Source: Mycobacteroides abscessus ATCC 19977
GTDB lineage: Bacteria; Actinomycetota; Actinomycetes; Mycobacteriales; Mycobacteriaceae
DNA length: 64,000 nucleotides
Assembly: GCF_000069185.1 (NCBI RefSeq)
Contig: NC_010397.1
Location: forward strand, 1,488,001-1,552,000
Reading direction: 5' to 3'
Both the position numbers and the translations under genes were made by a program. Under the pieces are notes generated by a model, which saw only the letters and a list, made by a program, of their open reading frames with translations, did no database searches and was not told the origin of the DNA. Shown in pieces: positions 1 to 10,629 of the stretch (position 1 is the first letter of the stretch; the number at the start of each line of letters is the position of its first letter).

Positions 1-910
1 CGGGCTCGGCGCGCAGCGCCGCGATGGAGTATTCGTCGAGGTCCCCGGACACCACGATGCGGGTTCGGTGCGCGCCTAACGCGTCCAGTTGCGCCCGGAC
101 CTGCCTCGCCAGCATGCCCAGATCTCCGGAATCGATGCGTACCGCGCCGAGCGCGGTGCCTGCGACGGCGATGGCGTTCTCCACTCCGGCGGTGATGTCG
201 TAGGTATCGACCAGCAGGGTGGTGCCGACGCCTAGCGCCTCTACCTGTGCCCGGAACGCCTCGCGTTCGGCCTCGCCGGGGCTCATGCCGTCCTTGGCGT
301 GCAGCAGCGTGAAGGCGTGCGCAGCGGTCCCCCGGGCAGGCACACCGTAGCGGCGTTGTGCCTCCAGATTGGATGTCGATTCGAAGCCCGCGAGATAAGC
401 CGCACGGGCGCAGGCCACCGCCGCGAGTTCGTGAGTGCGGCGCGATCCCATCTCTATGAGCGGTCGGTCTCCGGCCGCCGACACCATGCGGGCGGCGGCG
501 GAGGCGACGGCGCTGTCGTGATTCAGGATCGACAGGATCAGGGTCTCCAGGATGACGCATTCGGCGAAGGAGCCACGCAGGGTGAGTACGGGGGACCCGG
601 GGAAGTAGAGCTCGCCCTCGGGGTAGCCGTCGATATCGCCGCCGAATCTGTAGGCGGCCAGGTATTCGAGAGAATCTTCGTCCAGAAAAGTAGACACCGA
701 TTCTAATTCAGCAGGTCCGAAGCGAAATTCGGCGAGTGCCTCCAGCAACCGGCCCGTACCGGCCACCACCCCGTATCGGCGGCCGTCGGGGAGCCTTCTG
801 GCGAATACCTCGAAGGTGGCGCGACGCCCCGCGGTGCCGTCGCGGAGTGCCGCGGCAAGCATGGTGAGCTCGTATTTGTCGGTGAGCAATGACGTGCAAG
901 GGTGCGTCAT
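1..910 (-). CDS. pncB: Nicotinate phosphoribosyltransferase, 5' part only
   Basis: Converts nicotinate and PRPP to nicotinate mononucleotide in NAD salvage (cytosolic). The gene starts at ATG 910 (reverse strand) and runs off the left edge, so about 303 N-terminal residues are visible. Family marks seen are LLTDKYELTM near residue 10, the HAFTLLHAKDGMSPGE segment, LLVDTYDI and VRIDSGDLG (phosphate-binding region). The divergent neighbour is clpS, the same arrangement as Rv1330c/Rv1331 in M. tuberculosis. The C-terminus cannot be judged. Another in-frame ATG lies 16 codons in, but the upstream one retains the TDKYELTM motif and is preferred. Confidence 0.93.
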   Translation of the reverse strand, partial: MTHPCTSLLTDKYELTMLAAALRDGTAGRRATFEVFARRLPDGRRYGVVAGTGRLLEALAEFRFGPAELESVSTFLDEDSLEYLAAYRFGGDIDGYPEGELYFPGSPVLTLRGSFAECVILETLILSILNHDSAVASAAARMVSAAGDRPLIEMGSRRTHELAAVACARAAYLAGFESTSNLEAQRRYGVPARGTAAHAFTLLHAKDGMSPGEAEREAFRAQVEALGVGTTLLVDTYDITAGVENAIAVAGTALGAVRIDSGDLGMLARQVRAQLDALGAHRTRIVVSGDLDEYSIAALRAEP

Positions 911-1027
911 GTGCGCCACGTTAGCGGGAGATCAGGCGGTGTGAGCGGGTGCTCGACGGCGTCGCGTGGTCGCGGGAAACTCCGAACTTCGTGCTGACAG
1001 ACTCGGCAGTCCCGGTATTCTGGGGCC

Positions 1028-1330
1028 ATGGGTGCGCCGGCGCGAGCCTTGCCAGGGACTACAGCGGAGAGGTCTGTCGAACATGTCGACGAGACTCAGT
1101 CGCCGTGGGTCACCATTGTCTGGGACGATCCGGTGAACCTGATGAACTATGTCGCCTACGTGTTCCAGCAGCTATTCGGCTACAGCGAGACCGAGGCCAC
1201 CAACCTGATGTTGCAGGTCCATCATGAGGGCAAGGCCGTGGTGTCCTGCGGTGCTCGCGAGTCGATGGAGATCGACGTCAGCAAGTTGCACGCCGCGGGC
1301 CTGTGGGCCACCCTGCAGCAGGATCGATGA
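1028..1330 (+). CDS. clpS: ATP-dependent Clp protease adaptor ClpS
   Basis: A 100-residue N-recognin adaptor that delivers N-degron substrates to ClpC/ClpP. The ClpS core is clear: [19 protein letters not shown] (residues about 29-47) with the DDPxN motif, then a helix with [11 protein letters not shown] (about 66-76). The N-terminal ~25 residues are a flexible extension typical of the family. ATG at 1028 is the first start after the divergent pncB. The next gene begins 11 bp downstream, so co-transcription is likely. Confidence 0.93.
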   Translation: MGAPARALPGTTAERSVEHVDETQSPWVTIVWDDPVNLMNYVAYVFQQLFGYSETEATNLMLQVHHEGKAVVSCGARESMEIDVSKLHAAGLWATLQQDR

Positions 1331-1341
1331 GTCACTGATCC

Positions 1342-1929
1342 GTGCGAAAGTGGAAGCGCGTCAACGCCTCCGATGGAATTCGGTTGCGTTCGGAGATGGA
1401 GCCGCACGAGGCGGCTCTGGTGCAATCCATGGTGACATCCATGCTTGCGATGCTGGACGAGCGCGAATCGTCGGCACCCAGTGATGAACTGGCCCAGCTG
1501 ACGGGTATCCGCACCGGAAACACCGAGGCCCCCACCGATGTCACCCTGGGGCGGCTGCTACCGGACTTTCACCGGCCGGACCAGGACGGCACCAGCAGCA
1601 TCGAAGCGGTCAGCGGACTCAACAGCGCCCTACGCAGCCTGTACGAGCCGGAGATCATCGACGCCAAACGCGAGGCCGGGCAACGGTTGTTGCGGACGCT
1701 TCCCGCGGACGGCGGGCGATTCGAACTGTCCGAAACGGACGCGCAGGCATGGTTGACCGCGCTCAATGATGTGCGGTTGGCGCTGGGCGCCATGCTGGGG
1801 ATCGATAGCGAAGGGCCTCAGGAGCTGGCCGTCGACGACCCCATGGCCGGACATATGGACATCTACCATTGGCTGACCGTGATGCAGGAGCTGCTGGTGC
1901 TCGCGTTGATGGGTAAATCGGCGGTATGA
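1342..1929 (+). CDS. DUF2017 family protein (Rv1332-like)
   Basis: A 195-residue protein beginning with GTG at 1342. It contains the charged segment LRSEMEPHEAALVQSM and a C-terminal helix PMAGHMDIYHWLTVMQELL, features I associate with DUF2017 proteins that sit between clpS and the P1 peptidase in actinobacteria. No enzyme motif is visible and the function is unknown. It overlaps the next gene by 4 bp (ATGA), so translational coupling is likely. Its constant place beside clpS hints at a role in proteolysis, but this is inference. Confidence 0.8.
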   Translation: MRKWKRVNASDGIRLRSEMEPHEAALVQSMVTSMLAMLDERESSAPSDELAQLTGIRTGNTEAPTDVTLGRLLPDFHRPDQDGTSSIEAVSGLNSALRSLYEPEIIDAKREAGQRLLRTLPADGGRFELSETDAQAWLTALNDVRLALGAMLGIDSEGPQELAVDDPMAGHMDIYHWLTVMQELLVLALMGKSAV

Positions 1930-2918
1930 GCCTGTTCTCTGGGGCGATCACCGATGTTCCGGGAATACTCGTGGGTCATCACCAGCGGGTGGACGCCGAT
2001 GCGAGCCTCGGAGCAGGCTGGGCCACCGGCACCACCGTGGTGTTGGCGCCGCCGGGGACCACGGGCGCTGTCGACGTGCGTGGTGGGGCGCCGGGCACGC
2101 GTGAGTCGGATCTGCTCGACCCCGCCAATACGGTCGCGACCGTCGACGCCGTCGTGCTCACCGGGGGCAGTGCCTACGGGCTGGCCGCTGCCGACGGGGT
2201 GATGCGTTGGCTCGAGGAGCGCGGTCGGGGAGTGCCGCTGTCCGGAGGCACCGTGCCCATCGTCCCGGCTGCGGTCATCTTCGATCTGCCGGTGGGCGCC
2301 TGGAAGAACCGGCCGGACACTGAATTCGGTTACCGAGCGGCAGAACTCGCCGACGATGCGCCCGAATGGGGTGCGGTGGGTGCCGGTGCTGGCGCCAGGG
2401 CCGGAACGCTCAAGGGTGGCGTCGGTTCGGCCAGCGTGAATGTGGGCGACGGAATTGTCGTCGGTGCCCTTGTTGTTGCGAATCCTGTTGGGCTGGTGAT
2501 TAATCCGGCCACTGGGCGGCCCTGGACCGCCGATATCCTGCCTGAGCTGAGCGCGCCGCCGGCTGCCGAGATCGAGAAGTTGCGGGACCTGCCCGATAAG
2601 TCGGTGTCCTTGAACACGACGATCGGGGTGGTGGCAACGAACGCCGCCCTGAGCAAGGCTCAGTGCCGCCGTGTCGCGATCGCGGCCCATGACGGGCTGG
2701 CCCGGGCCATCAGACCCGCGCATACCCCGATGGACGGGGACACGTTATACGTGCTGGCGACGGGAACGGGCGAGGGCGATGCCGATCCGCTCACCGCCGC
2801 GGTGGGTATCGCCGCCGCCGACTGTGTCGAGCGAGCCGTGGTGCGCGCGGTGGTGGGCGCCGCGAGCGTGGCCGGAATACCCGCATATCGTGACGTGTTG
2901 CCAGGAGCGTTTTCGTAA
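1926..2918 (+). CDS. P1 family (DmpA/S58) aminopeptidase-like protein
   Basis: A 330-residue protein of the DmpA/S58 N-terminal nucleophile family, ortholog-like to Rv1333. Such proteins self-cleave before a Ser/Thr; here the candidate site is in SLNTTIGVVATNA (about residues 224-236). Glycine-rich blocks VLTGGSAYGLAAADG (about 77-91) and GGVGSASVNVGDGIVVGALV (about 164-183) match the family core. The N-terminus reads DVPGILVGHHQ, a usual start for this fold. Substrate is unknown. The start codon overlaps the DUF2017 gene by 4 bp. Confidence 0.85.
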   Translation: MSLFSGAITDVPGILVGHHQRVDADASLGAGWATGTTVVLAPPGTTGAVDVRGGAPGTRESDLLDPANTVATVDAVVLTGGSAYGLAAADGVMRWLEERGRGVPLSGGTVPIVPAAVIFDLPVGAWKNRPDTEFGYRAAELADDAPEWGAVGAGAGARAGTLKGGVGSASVNVGDGIVVGALVVANPVGLVINPATGRPWTADILPELSAPPAAEIEKLRDLPDKSVSLNTTIGVVATNAALSKAQCRRVAIAAHDGLARAIRPAHTPMDGDTLYVLATGTGEGDADPLTAAVGIAAADCVERAVVRAVVGAASVAGIPAYRDVLPGAFS

Positions 2919-2955
2919 TGGCCCCAGTGGCCCCAGAAGGCAGGAAGGACCGTTA

Positions 2956-3369
2956 GTGCTTCGTATTCGTGCCGACCTGGTCGATGCCATGGTCAAGCAT
3001 GCCCGCGCCGACCACCCGGACGAGGCATGCGGGGTACTGGCGGGCCCGGAAGGCTCCGATCGCGCCGAGCGGCATGTCGCCATGATCAACGCTGAGCGAT
3101 CGCCGACTTTTTATCGCTTTGATTCCGGTGAGCAGCTCCGGGTTTGGCGTGAGATGGACGACGCCGACGAGGTGCCGGTGGTTATCTATCACTCCCACAC
3201 CGCCACCGAAGCGTACCCCAGCCGCACCGATATCAGCTTGGCTGCCGAGCCCGATGCCCATTACGTCTTGGTGTCCACCCGCGATCCCGAGCGGCATGAA
3301 CTGCGCAGCTATCGGATCATCGACGGAGTGGTCACCGAAGAGGACATCACCATCGTCGAGCAGTACTAG
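2956..3369 (+). CDS. mec: JAMM/MPN+ zinc metalloprotease releasing cysteine from CysO
   Basis: A 137-residue JAMM peptidase that in M. tuberculosis cleaves the cysteine added to the CysO C-terminus. The zinc signature is visible: PDEACGVLAG (Glu) followed by VIYHSHTATEAYPSRTDISL, that is H-x-H-x(10)-D. The open frame extends upstream into the peptidase gene, but GTG at 2956, 37 bp after that gene's stop, gives the family's usual length. cysO starts 18 bp after its stop, so mec-cysO-cysM form one unit. Confidence 0.9.
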   Translation: MLRIRADLVDAMVKHARADHPDEACGVLAGPEGSDRAERHVAMINAERSPTFYRFDSGEQLRVWREMDDADEVPVVIYHSHTATEAYPSRTDISLAAEPDAHYVLVSTRDPERHELRSYRIIDGVVTEEDITIVEQY

Positions 3370-3387
3370 AGAAAAGGATTGTCCACA

Positions 3388-3660
3388 ATGTCGATTCAAG
3401 TATCGATTCCCACCATCCTGCGGGTCCACACCGGCGGTGAGAAGCGCGTGACCGCAACGGGTTCCACCCTGCAGGCGGTGATCGCCGACTTGGAGTCCAA
3501 CTATTCGGGGATTTCCGAGCGACTCGTTGATGACGGTAAGCTGCACCGCTTCGTCAACATCTACGTCAACGACGAGGACGTGCGGTTCTCGGGTGGGCTG
3601 GACACCGAGATCGCCGATGGCGATTCGGTCACCATCCTGCCCGCCGTGGCCGGTGGCTAG
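3388..3660 (+). CDS. cysO: Sulfur carrier protein CysO (ubiquitin-like)
   Basis: A 90-residue beta-grasp, ThiS/MoaD-like protein that carries sulfur as a C-terminal thiocarboxylate for cysteine synthesis. It ends in PAVAGG, the exposed Gly-Gly needed for adenylation and thiocarboxylation. ATG at 3388 is preferred to the in-frame TTG at 3379 because an AGAAAAGGA ribosome-binding stretch lies 11-18 bp upstream. The partner genes mec (upstream) and cysM (6 bp downstream) confirm the pathway. The activating MoeZ-type enzyme is not in the window. Confidence 0.93.
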   Translation: MSIQVSIPTILRVHTGGEKRVTATGSTLQAVIADLESNYSGISERLVDDGKLHRFVNIYVNDEDVRFSGGLDTEIADGDSVTILPAVAGG

Positions 3661-5311
<1,651 letters not shown>

Positions 5312-5315
<4 letters not shown>

Positions 5316-6160
5316 GCGACGCACCCATCGGAATTTTCGATTCCGGCGTCGGTGGCTTGACGGTGGCACGCGCCATCATCGATCAGCTGCCCGACGAGGA
5401 CATCCTGTATGTCGGCGATACCGGCAATGGGCCGTACGGTCCGCTGACCATTCCGGAGATCCGCACGCACGCACTGACCATCGGGGACGATCTGGTAGGC
5501 CGTGGGGTGAAGGCCCTGGTGATCGCCTGCAATACGGCATCGGCGGCGTGCCTGCGCGATGCCCGCGAACGGTATGCGCCGGTGCCCGTCATCGAGGTGG
5601 TGCTGCCCGCCGTGCGACGAGCCGTACACACCACGCACAACAACAAGATCGGTGTCATCGGCACCGAGGCGACCATCGCCTCGGGTGCGTACCAGGACGC
5701 ATTCGCCGCCGCGCGCGACACCGAAATCACGGCGGTGGCATGTCCGCGATTCGTCGATTTTGTCGAGCGCGGCATTACCAGTGGGCGGCAGGTACTTCAG
5801 CTCGCTGAGGGCTATCTGGAGCCACTGCAACGAGCCCAGGTGGACACCGTGGTGTTGGGTTGTACCCATTATCCGTTGTTGTCCGGGTTGATCCAGCTGG
5901 CCATGGGCGAGGACGTCACGCTCGTGTCCAGTGCGGAGGAAACCGCTAAGGACCTGCTGCGGGTGCTGTCGGAGAAAGATCTGCTGCGGCCGCACCCCGA
6001 GCGCCCCGGCACCGCGTCTCCGAACCGCGTCTTCGAGGCAACCGGCGATCCGGAAGCGTTCCGCGCGCTGGCCGCCCGATTCCTCGGCCCGGCTGTGACA
6101 GCAGTGCAAACTCGGGCTAGCAGTGTTCCCGGTTACACCGAAATTACCCGTTCCAGTTAG
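5312..6160 (+). CDS. murI: Glutamate racemase
   Basis: Interconverts L- and D-glutamate for peptidoglycan. The 282-residue protein has the N-terminal [15 protein letters not shown] motif and both catalytic cysteines, Cys73 in [10 protein letters not shown] and Cys184 in [13 protein letters not shown] at 5312 overlaps the rhomboid stop by 4 bp, consistent with one transcript from mec onwards. Order matches Rv1337-Rv1338. Confidence 0.95.
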
Positions 6161-6186
6161 ACACCCCTGCGCCCCTGTGCAGAGAC

Positions 6187-6206
6187 GCTTGCCAGGCGTG
6201 GCAAGC
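6187..6206. repeat. 8-bp inverted repeat before the phosphodiesterase gene
   Basis: GCTTGCCA at 6187-6194 and TGGCAAGC at 6199-6206 are perfect complements around a 4-base loop. It lies between the murI stop and the GTG at 6214. It could be a weak terminator for murI, a 5' UTR hairpin or a protein-binding site; the sequence does not decide. Confidence 0.5.
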
Positions 6207-6213
6207 TAGGGCT

Positions 6214-6975
6214 GTGCGAGTCACCGTGCTCGGCTGCTCGGGCAGTGTCACCGGACCGGATTCACCGGCGTCTGGTTACCTCCTGACGGCACCGGATGCG
6301 CCACCGTTGGTCATCGACTTCGGTGGCGGTGTCTTGGGCTCTCTGCAACGTTTTGCCGACCCGGGATCGGTCTCGGTCCTGCTGTCGCACCTGCATGCCG
6401 ATCACTGCCTGGACCTGCCCGGCCTGTTCGTGTGGCGCCGGTATCACCCGAATCCACCCAAGGGCAAGGCCATCATGTATGGGCCCGCCGACACACTGGT
6501 CCGGGTAGGCGCTGCCTCCGCCGAGATCGGGGGTGAGGTTGACGATTTCACCGACATTTTCGACGTCTTCCCGTGGGCCGATGGCGAGCCCGTCCAGTTC
6601 GGGTCGTTGACCGTCACACCGACTCGGGTGGCGCATCCGCCCGAGTCATACGGTCTGCGCATCGAGGATTCGTCGGGCACCGTTCTGGCCTACAGCGGCG
6701 ATACCGGCATCTGCGACGCCGTGGTCGATCTGGCACGCGGTGCCGATGTGTTCCTGTGTGAGGCGTCATGGACGCACATGCCGGGGCACCGCCCGCCGGA
6801 CCTGCACCTGTCGGGAACCGAGGCGGGACAGATCGCCACCCGGGCAGGCGTGAAGGAACTGTTGCTGACCCACATCCCGCCATGGACCTCGCGTGAGGAT
6901 GTCATCGCAGAGGCCAAGTCGGCCTTCGACGGACCGGTACATGCCGTGGTCGCCGGGGAGAACATCGACCTGTAG
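6214..6975 (+). CDS. Metallo-beta-lactamase-fold phosphodiesterase (Rv1339-like)
   Basis: A 253-residue MBL-fold protein. The HxHxDH metal motif is seen as [15 protein letters not shown] (about residues 56-70), with later ligands in YSGDTG and LLLTHIPPW. Its M. tuberculosis counterpart Rv1339 has been reported as an atypical class II cyclic-AMP phosphodiesterase; RNase Z-like annotations also occur for this family. GTG at 6214 is 53 bp after murI. The next gene, rph, encodes an RNA-processing enzyme, which keeps the RNase alternative open. Confidence 0.85.
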   Translation: MRVTVLGCSGSVTGPDSPASGYLLTAPDAPPLVIDFGGGVLGSLQRFADPGSVSVLLSHLHADHCLDLPGLFVWRRYHPNPPKGKAIMYGPADTLVRVGAASAEIGGEVDDFTDIFDVFPWADGEPVQFGSLTVTPTRVAHPPESYGLRIEDSSGTVLAYSGDTGICDAVVDLARGADVFLCEASWTHMPGHRPPDLHLSGTEAGQIATRAGVKELLLTHIPPWTSREDVIAEAKSAFDGPVHAVVAGENIDL

Positions 6976-7024
6976 CTCCGTCACTCACGCTCGGCACCGT
7001 CGCGGAGACGATAAGGTCGAAGGC

Positions 7025-7801
7025 GTGTCCAGACGAGAAGACGGCAGACAAGACGACGAATTGCGCCCCGTGACCATCACACGGGGATTCACTTCGCATC
7101 CAGCGGGTTCGGTACTGATCGAGTTCGGTCAAACGCGGGTGATGTGCACTGCCAGCGCCACCGAGGGGGTGCCACGCTGGCGCAAGGGTTCTGGACTTGG
7201 TTGGCTGACAGCCGAATACGCGATGCTGCCGGCTTCCACGCACACCCGTAGCGATCGGGAATCGGTCAAGGGGCGTGTCGGCGGCCGCACCCAGGAGATC
7301 AGCCGTCTGATCGGGCGCTCGCTGCGGGCCTGTATCGATTTGTCGGCGTTGGGGGAGAACACCATTGCCATCGACTGTGATGTGTTGCAGGCCGACGGTG
7401 GCACGCGCACGGCCGCGATCACCGGGGCCTATGTGGCCCTGGCCGATGCGGTGACCTACCTGGCCGCGCACGGCAAGCTGGCAGATGACGAACCGCTCTC
7501 GTGTGCGATTGCCGCCGTGAGCGTCGGCGTGGTGGATGGCCGGGTGCGCGTCGACCTTCCATATGAAGAGGATTCGCGTGCCGAGGTGGATATGAACGTG
7601 GTCGCCACCGATACCGGCACCCTGGTGGAGGTGCAAGGCACCGGTGAGGGCGCGACCTTTGCGCGGTCAACCCTGGACAAGCTGCTCGATGCCGCGGTGG
7701 GCGCCGCCGACCAGCTGTTCGTGCTGCAGAAAGAAGCGCTCGCGTTGCCGTACCCCGGGGTACTGCCCGACGCGCCGCAGAAGAAGGCATTCGGTTCGTA
7801 G
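7025..7801 (+). CDS. rph: Ribonuclease PH
   Basis: A phosphorolytic 3'-5' exonuclease that trims tRNA 3' ends. The 258-residue protein carries the core [22 protein letters not shown], [20 protein letters not shown] and [15 protein letters not shown] motifs; the last is the phosphate/metal site of RNase PH. The reading frame is open further upstream into the preceding gene, but GTG at 7025 (VSRREDGR) gives the standard length and N-terminus. rdgB follows after 13 bp. Confidence 0.95.
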   Translation: MSRREDGRQDDELRPVTITRGFTSHPAGSVLIEFGQTRVMCTASATEGVPRWRKGSGLGWLTAEYAMLPASTHTRSDRESVKGRVGGRTQEISRLIGRSLRACIDLSALGENTIAIDCDVLQADGGTRTAAITGAYVALADAVTYLAAHGKLADDEPLSCAIAAVSVGVVDGRVRVDLPYEEDSRAEVDMNVVATDTGTLVEVQGTGEGATFARSTLDKLLDAAVGAADQLFVLQKEALALPYPGVLPDAPQKKAFGS

Positions 7802-7814
7802 TAGGCCGGGTTCC

Positions 7815-8435
7815 ATGAAAATACTTGTTGCAAGCCGTAATCCGAAGAAGCTCGCGGAGCTGTCGCGAGTGCTCGAGTCGTCGGGCGTCTCCGGCGTCGA
7901 GCTGGTGTCCTTGACCGATGTGCCCGAATACGAGGAAGTGCCCGAAACGGGGGCGAGTTTCGAGGACAACGCACTGATCAAGGCGCGGGAGGGCGTCAAG
8001 CACACCGGATTAGCATGTGTGGCCGACGATTCCGGACTCGCCGTGGATGCGCTGAACTGGATGCCGGGGGTGCTGTCGGCTCGTTGGAGTGGACGACACG
8101 GCGATGACGCCGCCAACACCGCGCTACTGCTCGCACAGCTGTCCGATATCCCCGACGAGCGTCGTGGCGCGGCCTTCGTGTCCGCGTGCGCGCTGGTGAC
8201 GCCCGAGGGCGAAGAGGTCGTCGTCGAGGGACGCTGGAAAGGGTCTATCGCGCGGATACCTGCGGGGCAGAACGGCTTTGGCTACGACCCGATCTTCGTG
8301 CCGCGCGGTGGCCTGCGAACCGCTGCCGAGTTGACGCCGGAAGAGAAGGACGCGGTGTCGCATCGAGGGCGGGCGCTGGCGGCACTGCTGCCGATGCTGC
8401 GCAACCTGGTGAATCTGGGCCGCACCGCGCCCTAG
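7815..8435 (+). CDS. rdgB: Non-canonical purine NTP pyrophosphatase (Ham1/RdgB)
   Basis: Hydrolyses dITP, XTP and similar damaged purine nucleotides to monophosphates. The 206-residue protein starts at ATG 7815 (MKILVASRNPKK). The family motifs are ETGASFEDNALIKA, CVADDSGLAVDALN, and GFGYDPIFVP followed by the SHRGRAL signature near the C-terminus. It is the last gene of the plus-strand block and faces a convergent gene across a nested hairpin. Confidence 0.95.
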   Translation: MKILVASRNPKKLAELSRVLESSGVSGVELVSLTDVPEYEEVPETGASFEDNALIKAREGVKHTGLACVADDSGLAVDALNWMPGVLSARWSGRHGDDAANTALLLAQLSDIPDERRGAAFVSACALVTPEGEEVVVEGRWKGSIARIPAGQNGFGYDPIFVPRGGLRTAAELTPEEKDAVSHRGRALAALLPMLRNLVNLGRTAP

Positions 8436-8454
8436 TTCATCGGTACCCCCGATC

Positions 8455-8502
8455 AGACACTTAGTGCGGCCCCTAGCAGGGGTTTTGGTGCACTAAGTGT
8501 CT
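8455..8502. terminator. Nested 13-bp inverted repeat between convergent genes
   Basis: AGACACTTAGTGC at 8455-8467 and its exact complement at 8490-8502 enclose a second hairpin, CCCC (8470-8473)/GGGG (8479-8482). It lies between the rdgB stop (8435) and the stop of the minus-strand gene (8518), so a bidirectional terminator is the simplest reading. The long AT-mixed arms also suit a small dispersed repeat. Confidence 0.6.
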
Positions 8503-8517
8503 GCTCCACGGGGTTGG

Positions 8518-9447
8518 CTAAGGCAACAGGATGATCTTTCCGCGGGCGTGGCCGGTCTGCCCGTATTCGTGGGCTTGGCGAGCGTCGCTGAGCGGATAGG
8601 TCCGGTCGACGGTGACCTTCAGCTCGCCGTTGCCCGCCAGCCGGATCAGCTCGGGACGCGCGGCAAGCCGGATTTCGGTGCCGGGGTCTGCGCCGGGTCC
8701 GCCGCCGAGTGCCTTGAAGCCATCGCTTGCGGCACGGCCGAATCCGGCGATGGTGGCGATGCGCCCCTTGTCTGCGACGAGGGCCAACGAGACATCGGCG
8801 GCCTCGTCGGTGCCGACGAGATCGAGTGCGGCGTCCACAGGCCCGATCGCGCTGACACGCTCTTGCAGTCCGGGACCGTATTCGACGGGAAGGGCGCCGT
8901 ACCCGCGCAACTGATCGTGGCGTGCCGCACTGGCGGTGGCGACCACCGTGGCACCGCGGGCCTTCGCCAGCTGGGTGGCGAGCAGCCCCACGCCGCCTGC
9001 GGCGCCGTGGATGAGGACGGTATCGCCCTCGGTGACGTTGGTGGCTTCCAGGAGGTGGACAGCGGTCTGCCCGGTGAGTAGGAACCCGGCCGCCTCATTG
9101 AAGGACAGGCTCGCGGGCTTCTTGAATACCTGATCCGCGGCGGCGATGACTCGGGTGGCATAGCCACCGATCTGGCCTGCGGCGATGACGTCGTCTCCGG
9201 GCACCAAGCCGTCAACGCCCGCGCCGACGGCGGCGATGGTTCCCGAAATCTCGAGTCCGAGACGCATCGGGAGCTTGTCGGGGTCAGTGCCGAAGGCACC
9301 CGAGTACAGCTTCCAATCGATGGGATTAACGCCCGCGGCCTTGACGTTGATGAGCACCTGTCCCGGGCCCGGGCCGGGGGTCGTGATATCTCGAAACTCC
9401 AGGACATCTGCACCGCCATATGATGTCGCGACAATCGCTTGCGTCAT
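8518..9447 (-). CDS. NADP-dependent quinone oxidoreductase-like (MDR, zinc-free)
   Basis: A medium-chain reductase of about 309 residues starting at MTQAIVATSYGG (ATG 9447; MNM at 9453 is an alternative). The N-terminal GroES-like part shows GPGQVLINVKAAGVNPIDWK and LEISGTIAAVGAGV. The Rossmann nucleotide site is GAAGGVGLLATQLAKARGA. The structural and catalytic zinc cysteines of alcohol dehydrogenases are absent, which favours a quinone/enone reductase. It is monocistronic and convergent with rdgB. The physiological substrate cannot be told. Confidence 0.85.
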   Translation of the reverse strand: MTQAIVATSYGGADVLEFRDITTPGPGPGQVLINVKAAGVNPIDWKLYSGAFGTDPDKLPMRLGLEISGTIAAVGAGVDGLVPGDDVIAAGQIGGYATRVIAAADQVFKKPASLSFNEAAGFLLTGQTAVHLLEATNVTEGDTVLIHGAAGGVGLLATQLAKARGATVVATASAARHDQLRGYGALPVEYGPGLQERVSAIGPVDAALDLVGTDEAADVSLALVADKGRIATIAGFGRAASDGFKALGGGPGADPGTEIRLAARPELIRLAGNGELKVTVDRTYPLSDARQAHEYGQTGHARGKIILLP

Positions 9448-9527
9448 GTTCATACACGTACGCAATGCCCGTGCTCATGTCAATATTCCTGACATGAGGG
9501 ATTTTCTTCTGCTCGTGCGTGCAAGTC

Positions 9528-9890
9528 CTAGATACCGAACTGTTCCTTGACCTGCTTGGTGCGATAGTGCTCGACGATGAAGCCGAGCAGCGGGATGGTG
9601 CCCGCAAGTAGGGTGCCGATGGTGCGGGGCCAGGGCCAGCGGACCTTCACGGCCAGGTCGGTGGTGAAGATCAGGTACACGAAGTAGATCCATCCGTGCA
9701 CGATCCCGATCCAGCTCGGCGGATGCGGTACCTGCTCAACATATTTGAGCCACATCTCCCAGCAGAGAGCGATCAGCCACACACCGGTGGTCCACGCCAG
9801 GATGCGGTATCGCCACAGCGCGCTGCGGATCTTCGCCACCGGGGTGGTGACTACTACCGTCGAATCGGGTGTGGTTTCGTTCTCGGTCAC
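9528..9890 (-). CDS. DUF3817 small membrane protein (Rv1342c-like)
   Basis: A 120-residue protein with three hydrophobic segments, around residues 28-46 (ILAWTTGVWLIALCWEMWL), 61-78 and 90-106. The spacing and the HGWIYFVYLIFTTDLAVKV segment match DUF3817 proteins found as Rv1342c in M. tuberculosis. No catalytic motif is seen. It overlaps the upstream minus-strand gene by 4 bp, so the two are probably co-translated. Confidence 0.82.
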   Translation of the reverse strand: MTENETTPDSTVVVTTPVAKIRSALWRYRILAWTTGVWLIALCWEMWLKYVEQVPHPPSWIGIVHGWIYFVYLIFTTDLAVKVRWPWPRTIGTLLAGTIPLLGFIVEHYRTKQVKEQFGI

Positions 9891-10255
9891 GGGGCAGGCT
9901 TCCTATCTTCTTCGGCGAGGGCGGCCAGATATGCGTTGTATTCGGTGAGCGTGCGATCTGCTGGGTCCGGTTTCGCGGCGGCCGGCCGCTCGGGCAGCAG
10001 ACCTTCGGGGATCTCGGTGACCCGATCGGTAGGCGGCGGGGGCGGACCCTCGTCCTCGTACTGGACGAAGCGGCGATAGGCCCAGATCACGAAGGCCGCG
10101 AACAGCGGCCACTGCAGGGCGTAGCCGAGGTTCTGGCCGTCGCCGGTCACGGACTCGAAGCGCTGGAACTGCCAATAGGCCAATCCCAAGAACGCGACCA
10201 CACTGACGCCGACCAGCACGATGAGTGCCGGTCTCCGACGCCGTGTAGTGGACAT
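9887..10255 (-). CDS. Small membrane protein at the LprD (Rv1343c) position
   Basis: A 122-residue protein with two hydrophobic helices (about residues 11-27 and 45-59) and a proline-rich, charged tail (EGPPPPPTDR onward). By position it equals Rv1343c, annotated as lipoprotein LprD. The protein contains no cysteine at all, so it cannot be a lipoprotein here; it looks like a two-helix inner-membrane protein. Start at ATG 10255. Confidence 0.78.
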   Translation of the reverse strand: MSTTRRRRPALIVLVGVSVVAFLGLAYWQFQRFESVTGDGQNLGYALQWPLFAAFVIWAYRRFVQYEDEGPPPPPTDRVTEIPEGLLPERPAAAKPDPADRTLTEYNAYLAALAEEDRKPAP

Positions 10256-10378
10256 CTTCTGACGGTACCGTGCGAAGCCGGTACCGATGCCAACGCCCCT
10301 GGTCAGCGCTATGGCTCGAGGAACTCGTCACGGCGTGTGGTGAGGAGTCTGACACTCACCAGGTAACATCGAAGCCCT

Positions 10379-10462
10379 GCGGGCGTGGCGAAATTGGTAG
10401 GCGCGCGGGGTTTAGGTCCCCGTGTTCGAAAGAACGTGGGGGTTCGAGTCCCTCCGCCCGCA
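10379..10462 (+). tRNA. tRNA-Leu (anticodon TAG)
   Basis: The acceptor arm GCGGGCG (10379-10385) pairs with CGCCCGC (10455-10461). The anticodon stem CGGGG/CCCCG encloses loop TTTAGGT, giving anticodon TAG. A long variable arm (type II tRNA, as expected for Leu) and the TpsiC arm with GGTTCGAGTCC follow. CCA is not encoded. M. tuberculosis-like gene order ends here. Confidence 0.93.
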
Positions 10463-10629
10463 CAACAGCAGGATGTTCATGCCGTCTTGCCGACCGGCGT
10501 CAGCGCGGCCCCTCGAGGCCTTACTTTTGTCGAAATCGACGTTCTGCCGACAACGTGCGAGTGAGCCTCTGCGAAACGTAGATCTCGGCGATCTCGGCGC
10601 CCGTCGCCGCCGCGCCTAGACTTGAAAAC

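Noticed and set aside
299-706. 135-codon plus-strand frame at the left edge
   Set aside because: Antisense to pncB, whose reading frame shows all family motifs.
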